Source: JABSQH01 sp039194665
Lineage (GTDB): Bacteria; Actinomycetota; Acidimicrobiia; Acidimicrobiales; Ilumatobacteraceae
NCBI GenBank assembly: GCA_039194665.1
Contig: JBCCVW010000136.1
Span: 1 to 12,470, forward strand
Direction of reading: 5' to 3'
Length of the DNA: 12,470 nucleotides
Shown here: positions 7,213 through 12,470 of the stretch, piece by piece
How positions within the stretch are numbered: position 1 is the first letter of the stretch
How the letters are laid out: the number at the start of each line of letters is the position of its first letter
The notes under the pieces: model-generated
Seen by the model: only the letters and a program-made list of their open reading frames with translations
What the model was told of the DNA's origin: nothing
The model's database searches: none
Translations under genes and position numbers: made by a program

Positions 7213-8330
7213 CTCGCTTCACCGCACGTGTGGAACGGGATCTTGGCCAGATCGCCGATCGAGCAACTCCATCGTCGACGGCCTGGGAAGCGATCCAACA
7301 GCGGATCGCCGAGCAGGACACCAGCGAATCGACCACGGAGGTCATCATGCTTGCGCCCAACGAAAACCAATCCGCCAGCCGTACTCGAGCTTGGATCATG
7401 GTCGCCGCCGCGATCGCGGTGCTCGCCCTGATCGGCGGACTGATCGTCGCCACGACCGGCGAGGACGACCAGGTCCCGGTCGACGAGCCCGAGCCGACGA
7501 CACCTGCCGTCGAAGGCGCAGTGACCATCCCGGTCGGGCCGAATCCCGACGCCCTCGCATTCGACGGCACCAACCTGTGGGTCACCAGCCTCGACGACAA
7601 CACGGTGTCGAAGATCGACCCGACCAGCGGCACGCGCGTCGACTACGACACTGGCGACTTCCCCGAGGACGTGCTGTTCGACGGCACCAATATCTGGATC
7701 GCCAACCTTCGAGGAGAATCGGTGTCGAAAGTGAACACCGACGACGGCACGCGTATTGACTACGAGCTTGGAGTCAATGCCTTTCCTGGGGCGCTGGCGT
7801 ACGACGGGAACAGCATCTGGATCAGCAACAACGGCAACAGCACGGTGTCGAAGATGAACCCCGATGACGGCTCCCGCGTGGATTTCGGCAGCGCCCCGAA
7901 CCCGCGGGGGATCACGTTCGACGGCACCAGCATCTGGATCGTCAACGAGGACGGGGTGTCCAGGATGGATCCCGACGACGGGACGCGTGTCGATTTCGAC
8001 GCAGGGGCCGACCCGTGGGACATCGTGTTCGACGGCACCAGCATCTGGGTGGCCAACCTCGGCGACGACACGGTGTCCAAGTTCAACATCGACGACGGCA
8101 GCCGCGTCGATTTCCCAACGGGGCGTGAGCCGTTCGATCTGACCTTCGACGGGACGAGTGTCTGGGTCGCCAATCGAGTGGACGGCACGGTGTCGCAGAT
8201 CAATCCCGATGACGGCACCCGTGTCGACTACACGGTTGGCAACGTCCCGCGTGCTGTGGTGTCGGACGGAACCGGTATCTGGGTGGCCAACGGCACGGAT
8301 GCAACCGTGACGAGGATCACGCCCGAGTGA
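7209..8330 (+). CDS. Membrane-anchored seven-bladed beta-propeller, likely anti-sigma or sensor
   Basis: A 373-aa single-pass membrane protein, probably controlling the sigma factor it overlaps. Residues 1-60 are a short polar cytoplasmic segment with an amphipathic stretch (STAWEAIQQRIAEQ, 23-36). Residues 61-83 form one transmembrane helix preceded by Arg, giving an N-in/C-out topology. A short acidic Pro/Thr linker (84-102) follows. The rest, 103-373, is a seven-repeat propeller with unit F-D-G-T-x-I/V-W-V-A-N ... T-V-S-K-x-N-x-D-D-G-T-R-V-D, similar to YncE/Vgb/NHL-type folds. There is no HxxxCxxC zinc motif of classical zinc anti-sigma domains and no cysteine at all. The start is fixed by AAAGGAG and the ATGA overlap. 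The role as anti-sigma factor is inferred from operon position and topology; no known anti-sigma domain is recognised. The ligand or partner of the propeller is unknown. Confidence 0.82.
   Translation: MTRFTARVERDLGQIADRATPSSTAWEAIQQRIAEQDTSESTTEVIMLAPNENQSASRTRAWIMVAAAIAVLALIGGLIVATTGEDDQVPVDEPEPTTPAVEGAVTIPVGPNPDALAFDGTNLWVTSLDDNTVSKIDPTSGTRVDYDTGDFPEDVLFDGTNIWIANLRGESVSKVNTDDGTRIDYELGVNAFPGALAYDGNSIWISNNGNSTVSKMNPDDGSRVDFGSAPNPRGITFDGTSIWIVNEDGVSRMDPDDGTRVDFDAGADPWDIVFDGTSIWVANLGDDTVSKFNIDDGSRVDFPTGREPFDLTFDGTSVWVANRVDGTVSQINPDDGTRVDYTVGNVPRAVVSDGTGIWVANGTDATVTRITPE
7515..8327 (+). repeat. Seven tandem propeller repeats, mostly 117 nt
   Basis: The coding DNA carries seven in-frame repeats anchored on an F/Y/S-D-G tripeptide beginning at 7560, 7677, 7800, 7917, 8028, 8145 and 8262. 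Spacings are 39, 41, 39, 37, 39 and 39 codons. Several units share nearly the same DNA, for example TTCGACGGCACCAGCATCTG in units 4 and 5. The last unit stops early, and the segment before unit 1 (VEGAVTIPVG, 101-110) can supply the missing strand, so the ring can close. The DNA likeness suggests recent duplication or homogenisation within the gene. Confidence 0.85.
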
Positions 8331-8348
8331 CGAGGGATGTGTAGAACG

Positions 8349-9947
8349 ATGCACCGTATGGCGACGATGGCGGGTATCGCCCGAGGGGCAGTGTGCGCAG
8401 CACTCGTGCTTGCCGCGTGCGGCGGGTCGGGAGACGAAGCGGGCTCGTCGTCATCTGCGGTCGCTCCGCCCGCAACGGCACAGTCATCGACTGCATCAAC
8501 GTCCGCCACACCGGTGTCGACCGCATCAGGGTCGACGAGCTCAGCCGACGGCCCTGGAACCGCTCGAGCGATGACCGTGGTGTGGGCCGACGACGGTCAG
8601 CGGCAGGGCACCGTCGAGGTACCGCTCGATCGAGAGGACCCTTCCGCCGGCACGACCGAGGTGACCCTCCGCCGGCGTGCGGCGCGCAATCCCGACGAGC
8701 GGGTCGGCGTGTTGTTCGTGAACCCTGGCGGCCCGGGGCTCTCCGGCTTCGACCTGGTCGACAACGCGGCGAGCGTGTTCACCTCGGAGATCACGAGCCG
8801 GTTCGACATCGTCGCTGTTGCACCCCGTGGCACGTTCGAGCCGCTCGAGGTCGAGTGCCTCGACGGTGATGAATTCGCCGACTTCATCACCGGTGTCGAC
8901 TGGTCGCCCGATGCGCAGGGGGATGCCGAAGCGCTTGCCGATCACATCAGTGCCGCCTGGGAGTCGTGTCTCGCCGGCAGTGACGGCCTGTTCGAGCACG
9001 TGTCGACGATGGACACTGTGCACGACATGGCGTTGGTCGTCGAGGCGCTTGGGGAGGATCAGGTGTCGTACTACGGGGCGTCGTACGGCGCACCGCTTGG
9101 GGCGACGTTCGCCACGGTCTATCCGGATCTGGTCCGCGCGGCAGTGCTCGACGCGGCGTTCCATCCACAGATGGATCCCGCAGCGTCGTGGCTTGCCAGG
9201 GTCCGGTCGTTCGAGGCTCGCCTCGCCGCGCTCTACAAAGAGTGCGACAGCGACGAGAGCTGCCCGATCGACGGTGACACGCGGGCGGCGTTCGAACGAG
9301 TTGCCGCCGTCGCAGACGCTGAACGGCTGCGGACCAACCCCGATCTTCCGCCGATCAACGACGAAGCGCTCTTTGCATCGGTGTTCTTCCACCCGGACGT
9401 GTACCGAGGTGCATCGAATCGATCGCTGCTGTCGGCGGTCGCCCAAGCCGACGGTGGCGATTCAGGGGCGTTGCAGTCGCGCTTCGCCGATCTGGTCGGG
9501 TTCCAGGCCGAATCGACAGCGATCATCCCGATCAACTGCATCGACCACCCGACCCGTGGCGCCGACCGGAGGCCTGCCGATCTGCCCGAGCGCGTCGCCG
9601 CCGAGGCGCCGCTATTCGACGCACTGTTTCCGTTCGCGCAGGGCAGGAGCGGCGAGTGCGAACTCTGGCCCGTGAACCAAGAACCGATGCCGAATCCGCT
9701 GACGGCGGAGTCGTCGGGGCCACTCCTTCTGTTGACCTCGATCGACGATGTCATCACGCCAGTTGGCAGTGCAGAGCAGCTCAATGATGAACTCGTCGAC
9801 AGCGCGTTGGTGTACGTCGAGAGCTCCATCCACACCGCGTACAACACCTCGCGGGAGCTGGCCCACCGGTGCGCCACCGACGCGGTCGACGCGTTCCTGA
9901 CGACGCTCGAGCGACCGGCGGACGGCACCATCTGCGCCGCCGAGTGA
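8349..9947 (+). CDS. Secreted alpha/beta-hydrolase lipoprotein, TAP-like (S33)
   Basis: An exported serine hydrolase resembling the actinobacterial tripeptidyl aminopeptidase group (family S33 with TAP-like C-terminal domain). With the ATG at 8349 it has 532 aa. ATG at 8337 is an in-frame alternative but sits directly on the only GAGGG ribosome-like site. A signal peptide ends in the lipobox LAAC (lipid Cys24), followed by a Ser/Thr/Ala-rich tether (about 27-75). Visible motifs are the oxyanion region NPGGPGLSG (125-133), the nucleophile elbow YGASYG (Ser245), the acid in DDVITP (Asp467) and the His in SSIHTAY (His495), with a Cys-rich C-terminus ending DGTIC. Family members usually read D-P-R-G-x-G-x-S after the second strand; here it is APRGTFEP. 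It lies 18 nt downstream of the propeller gene and is probably co-transcribed. Peptidase rather than esterase activity is inferred from the family, not shown. Confidence 0.9.
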   Translation: MHRMATMAGIARGAVCAALVLAACGGSGDEAGSSSSAVAPPATAQSSTASTSATPVSTASGSTSSADGPGTARAMTVVWADDGQRQGTVEVPLDREDPSAGTTEVTLRRRAARNPDERVGVLFVNPGGPGLSGFDLVDNAASVFTSEITSRFDIVAVAPRGTFEPLEVECLDGDEFADFITGVDWSPDAQGDAEALADHISAAWESCLAGSDGLFEHVSTMDTVHDMALVVEALGEDQVSYYGASYGAPLGATFATVYPDLVRAAVLDAAFHPQMDPAASWLARVRSFEARLAALYKECDSDESCPIDGDTRAAFERVAAVADAERLRTNPDLPPINDEALFASVFFHPDVYRGASNRSLLSAVAQADGGDSGALQSRFADLVGFQAESTAIIPINCIDHPTRGADRRPADLPERVAAEAPLFDALFPFAQGRSGECELWPVNQEPMPNPLTAESSGPLLLLTSIDDVITPVGSAEQLNDELVDSALVYVESSIHTAYNTSRELAHRCATDAVDAFLTTLERPADGTICAAE

Positions 9948-9962
9948 ACGGTCGGGCGACGT

Positions 9963-10018
9963 GCTCGTCGAGACCGACGTGCCCTCGACCCAGGGGATCG
10001 TTCTACGACTCGACGAGC
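9963..10018. terminator. Inverted repeat between convergent genes
   Basis: GCTCGTCGAG (9963-9972) and CTCGACGAGC (10009-10018) are exact 10-bp inverted repeats around a 36-nt loop. Inside lies a second possible stem, GTCGAG (9967-9972) with CTCGAC (9984-9989). The structure spans the gap between the convergent hydrolase and SRPBCC genes and includes the last codons of the latter. There is no T-run, so it could be a bidirectional transcription barrier or coincidence in GC-rich DNA. Confidence 0.25.
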
Positions 10019-10470
10019 TGCTTCAGGCGGGTGAGGTTGCGCCGCCAGATCGGTCCGAGCACGAACCGGCCACCGATGCGTTCGCCGAGGCGACCGGCGA
10101 AGTACCACGGGAAGTCGAGTTGCTCCGACCATGAGAACCGACTGCGGTCGCCGCCGTCGAGCGGCTCGATGGTGAACACCCCGGTGCCGGTGACGATCCC
10201 GGAATGGACCACGCCCATCCGTCCGGTGCTCTGGTCGTCGTCGACGGGCGTCCACTCGGTGACCTGCATCCGGTCGCGCAGGCGGATCGGACCGACGCGC
10301 GTGTCGGCGACGAACGTGGTGCCCACGCCTCGGGTCTGCTCCGACTCGAAGTGGATCGCGGCGGCATCGGCCATCCAGTCGGCGTGCGACTCGATCGGCT
10401 CGACCACTTCCCACACCTTGGTGGGCGGGGCGTCGATGTCGACGGCCACCGTGACGTCAGATTGCGTCAC
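10003..10470 (-). CDS. SRPBCC / polyketide cyclase-like fold protein
   Basis: A 155-aa protein of the START/Bet v1-like SRPBCC superfamily, which forms a hydrophobic pocket for lipids or other small ligands. The N-terminal pattern VAVDIDAPPTKVWEVVEPIE (8-27) is the standard first strand and helix. Central strands follow, with a characteristic W-S-E-Q-L turn (113-117), and a long C-terminal helix ends the protein (RRNLTRLKQLVES). No transmembrane segment or signal peptide is present, so it is likely cytoplasmic. The GTG start at 10470 gives the complete fold; a weak GGAAG lies 5 nt in front. It is downstream of galT on the same strand with an 88-bp gap and could be co-transcribed with it. The ligand and pathway cannot be named; the fold call is firm. 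Confidence 0.85.
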   Translation of the reverse strand: MTQSDVTVAVDIDAPPTKVWEVVEPIESHADWMADAAAIHFESEQTRGVGTTFVADTRVGPIRLRDRMQVTEWTPVDDDQSTGRMGVVHSGIVTGTGVFTIEPLDGGDRSRFSWSEQLDFPWYFAGRLGERIGGRFVLGPIWRRNLTRLKQLVES

Positions 10471-10558
10471 TGGAGCTTCCGGAGCGAATGCGAGGGAGCG
10501 AGCGCCAGCGAGTGACCGGTGATCATCGGCCTACGTGGCCGGGGAACGGAATGACGGC
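10471..10558. other. Spacer with TCGCT-type short repeats and a small hairpin
   Basis: On the minus strand the part next to the SRPBCC gene (about 10483-10513) is a string of closely spaced C-T-C-G-C-T/A units (CTCGCTGGCGCTCGCTCCCT and onward). CGGCC-TACGT-GGCCG (10527-10541) forms a 5-bp hairpin just after galT and could be a weak terminator, although no T-run follows. Such TCGCT-rich strings recur between genes in many GC-rich genomes (my recollection, not checked here). No gene is seen. Confidence 0.35.
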
Positions 10559-11539
10559 TCATGCGAGTGCTGCCACGGTGCGCAACACCCCAGCGGCTTC
10601 CTCGGGCGGCATGATGTTGATCATCACGCCCGTGCCGCGTTCGAATCCGGCCTGCGAGGTGAGTTGCGGCCACACGTGTGCGTGCCAGTGGTACTGGCCG
10701 GTGTGTTGATGCGGTGCGGTGTGGATGCCGAGGTTGAACGACACATCGCCGAGCGCCCCCTCGAGGAACCCCAGTGCATCGCGTACCGCGATGCCGGTGG
10801 CCCGCAAGCTTTGCTCCGTGGCGTCTTGCATGTGCGGCTCGTGCTCGCGCGGGATGATCAACATCTCGTACGGCGCGCCGCTCCAATACGGGCAGATCAC
10901 CGCCACATCGTCGTTGGCGAACACCACGCGGTGGTCGGCGGCGAGTTCAGCTTCCACGGTGGTGCACAGGAGACAGCCCCCGGCGAAGCGGGCGAAGGCC
11001 CGCTCTTCGTCGAGGATCTCACCGGGGACGAACGGCAGTCCGAGCAACTGCCCGTGGGGGTGGGCCAGGGATGCACCGGCTTCACGTCCGTGGTTGATGA
11101 TGAACTGCGTGTAGCGGACCTGCGGCAAGGCGGCGTGTTCGCGGAAGCGTCGTTGCAGGGTGTACATGAACTCGGCGGCGTGATCATCGTCGAGATGATG
11201 CAGCCGACCGTGGTGGTCGGGTGAGAACACGAACACCTCGTGAATCCCGCTGGCTTCTGCCATGACGAACACCGGTCCGAGGTTGTGCACGGCAAAGGCG
11301 TCGTCGCCGTCGAACGCGGGATACCGATTGGGAACGACGCGCATCGACCAACTGCCGTCGGCTTCGATCGTTTCCAACGCTGGTGGAGTTTCCTCCTCGT
11401 TGCCCGGACAGAACGGACACGGTCGGTCGCTCTCGGTCAACGATTGGTCGCGCGGTGCGAAGTCGGATGGTCGTTCTGCCCGCTCGGCCACGATCGTCAC
11501 CCAGCGCCCGTTCAGCGGGTTGAGACGCATCTGGCTCAT
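10559..11539 (-). CDS. galT: Galactose-1-phosphate uridylyltransferase
   Basis: A cytoplasmic Leloir-pathway enzyme of the HIT superfamily that exchanges UMP between UDP-glucose and galactose-1-phosphate, giving UDP-galactose and glucose-1-phosphate. It has 326 aa, close to the family norm. Zinc-site Cys pair CPFC (C41, C44), His in SPDHHGRL (109/110) and H160 match the known structural metal ligands. The catalytic HPHGQ is at 160-164, with nucleophile H162. C-terminal features are GGCLLC (187-192), PREHEPHM and YHWHAHVWP (283-291). The ATG at 11539 is preferred because TATCCT lies 8 nt upstream. The upstream PAP2 gene stops only 6 nt before, so read-through from that gene is also likely. galE and galK are not in this window. 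Action on another nucleotide-sugar pair is possible, as some GalT relatives differ. Confidence 0.93.
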   Translation of the reverse strand: MSQMRLNPLNGRWVTIVAERAERPSDFAPRDQSLTESDRPCPFCPGNEEETPPALETIEADGSWSMRVVPNRYPAFDGDDAFAVHNLGPVFVMAEASGIHEVFVFSPDHHGRLHHLDDDHAAEFMYTLQRRFREHAALPQVRYTQFIINHGREAGASLAHPHGQLLGLPFVPGEILDEERAFARFAGGCLLCTTVEAELAADHRVVFANDDVAVICPYWSGAPYEMLIIPREHEPHMQDATEQSLRATGIAVRDALGFLEGALGDVSFNLGIHTAPHQHTGQYHWHAHVWPQLTSQAGFERGTGVMINIMPPEEAAGVLRTVAALA

Positions 11540-11545
11540 TGCCGT

Positions 11546-12470
11546 TCAGGATACGGGCGGTGTTGCCCCCGGAGGTGACACCTGCTCGATGTCGTCGGCA
11601 CCGTCGAGCGTGGCGGCGTCGGTTGGCTCGGTCGGTTCGATAGCCCGCTGGGCGACCAGCTGTTGATGGTGCCGCCGGTCGAGGCGATCGGTGTTCCATC
11701 GGTGCATCCCCCAGCCGATGAGGGCGCCGACGCCGAACGCGAGGAGCCCGCCGACGCCGTCGATCCAGAAGTGGTTGGCGGTGACGACGATGCAGAACAA
11801 CGTCGCCGCGGGATACAACAACAGCAGCCCCTTGGCCCATCGGCGACGCAATAGAGGCCACACGGCGATCGCGCACCAGGTCGCCCAGCCGATGTGCATG
11901 CTCGGCATCGCGGCGTACTGGTTGGAGATCGCGGCGACCGTCTCGGAGTCGAACGACCAGGGGCCGCCGTACTCAGCCAGAGTGTCGACGTATCCAAATC
12001 CGTCGACCGGCCGGATGTTGCTCGGCACGCATGCGCCTCCCCAGCTGCCTTCGACTTGCGCAGGACAGGGCACGTCGAGCAGCCGCGGCGGCATCAGCGG
12101 AAACCAGGCAAAGCCGATGATCGCCAGCGCAGTCATCGCGGCGAGCGTGTTGCGCCACTGTGGGAACACGTCTTTGCGCTTTATGAACAGCAGCACGAAC
12201 ACGCCGAGGGTGACGATGAAGTGCGCTGTGCCGTAGTACACGTTCCAGAATTGGATGAAGCCCCGGTACGGCAGGAACCACTCCTGCACGGTTTGCTCGT
12301 GATAGAGCCCGATCCACGACTCGAACCGGATCATCCGTTCGGCGTTCGTGAACGCGGCCGCTGGGATGCCGTTGTCGGCGATGGCATTCGATCCGAACTG
12401 GTTCCGGATCCACGAGTACGCCAGGTAGAAGACCAGCACGATCGACGCCTCTTTCCACCAGAACAGTCGG
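11546..12470 (-). CDS. PAP2-family membrane phosphatase/phosphotransferase, 5' end outside window
   Basis: A polytopic membrane protein of the PAP2 superfamily, closest in appearance to the Aur1/Ipt1-like PAP2_3 group, which act on phosphorylated lipids or transfer head groups. The frame stays open to the right edge: ten codons before the GTG at 12439 read RLFWWKEASI and continue smoothly into the first helix, so the true start is probably beyond the window. At least 307 residues are visible. Counting from that GTG, motifs are MPPRL (116-120), MPSMH (178-182, with His182) and NHFWID (222-227, with His223 and Asp227), the catalytic PAP2 pieces. About five or six hydrophobic helices are seen, then a polar, acidic C-terminal tail (about 250-297), probably cytoplasmic. 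galT follows after 6 nt, suggesting one transcript. The substrate is unknown. Confidence 0.88.
   Translation of the reverse strand, partial: RLFWWKEASIVLVFYLAYSWIRNQFGSNAIADNGIPAAAFTNAERMIRFESWIGLYHEQTVQEWFLPYRGFIQFWNVYYGTAHFIVTLGVFVLLFIKRKDVFPQWRNTLAAMTALAIIGFAWFPLMPPRLLDVPCPAQVEGSWGGACVPSNIRPVDGFGYVDTLAEYGGPWSFDSETVAAISNQYAAMPSMHIGWATWCAIAVWPLLRRRWAKGLLLLYPAATLFCIVVTANHFWIDGVGGLLAFGVGALIGWGMHRWNTDRLDRRHHQQLVAQRAIEPTEPTDAATLDGADDIEQVSPPGATPPVS
11548..11553 (-). promoter_or_regulatory. Putative leaderless promoter -10 box of galT
   Basis: On the minus strand TATCCT overlaps the first base of the PAP2 stop codon and is followed by 8 nt and the galT ATG at 11539. The spacing is one nucleotide longer than in the other cases here, so this assignment is slightly weaker. 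No -35 box is clear. Confidence 0.35.

Noticed and set aside
7107..8354. A 415-codon minus-strand frame with a periodic V-x-x-x-H-R-A-V pattern
   Set aside because: The periodicity is only the mirror of the propeller repeats on the plus strand, and no start signal is present.
9233..10414. A 393-codon minus-strand frame
   Set aside because: It covers parts of the hydrolase and SRPBCC genes in the wrong frames and lacks domains.
1..12470. tRNA or rRNA genes, CRISPR array, insertion sequence or phage genes
   Set aside because: Reading both strands I found no regular spacer-repeat array, no transposase or integrase motifs and no structural RNA signature.

Overview
The window is GC-rich, densely coding chromosomal DNA with mostly G/C third codon positions, GTG starts, actinobacterial-type protein families and TANNNT boxes 6-8 nt upstream of start codons. 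This suggests an actinomycetote, perhaps one of the Acidimicrobiia. The taxonomy is inferred, because the window holds no rRNA or other marker gene. I see no tRNA, rRNA, CRISPR array, insertion sequence or phage gene.

Left part (1-3306, minus strand): an MFS transporter cut by the left edge, with the glycogen/alpha-glucan phosphorylase GlgP upstream of it. Centre left (3411-6629): a GT4 glycogen-synthase-like glycosyltransferase (minus) and the branching enzyme GlgB (plus), diverging from a 72-bp shared promoter region. Together these three enzymes can elongate, branch and degrade a storage alpha-glucan. No ADP-glucose pyrophosphorylase or debranching enzyme is in view.

Centre right (6730-9947, plus strand): a tight three-gene unit. 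It encodes a small ECF sigma factor, a single-pass membrane protein with a seven-bladed extracytoplasmic beta-propeller (likely its regulatory partner), and a TAP-like alpha/beta-hydrolase lipoprotein. Sigma and membrane gene overlap by 4 nt, and only 18 nt separate the membrane gene from the hydrolase. This unit is the most interesting candidate system here.

Right part (10003-12470, minus strand): a PAP2-type membrane enzyme running off the right edge, then galactose-1-phosphate uridylyltransferase (GalT), then a SRPBCC-fold protein. GalT links sugar-nucleotide metabolism with the glucan genes, but adjacency is the only evidence for a connection.

A recurring regulatory feature is a TANNNT hexamer 6-8 nt before the start codon of five genes (MFS, glgP, GT4, glgB, galT). 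This is the geometry expected of leaderless actinobacterial promoters.
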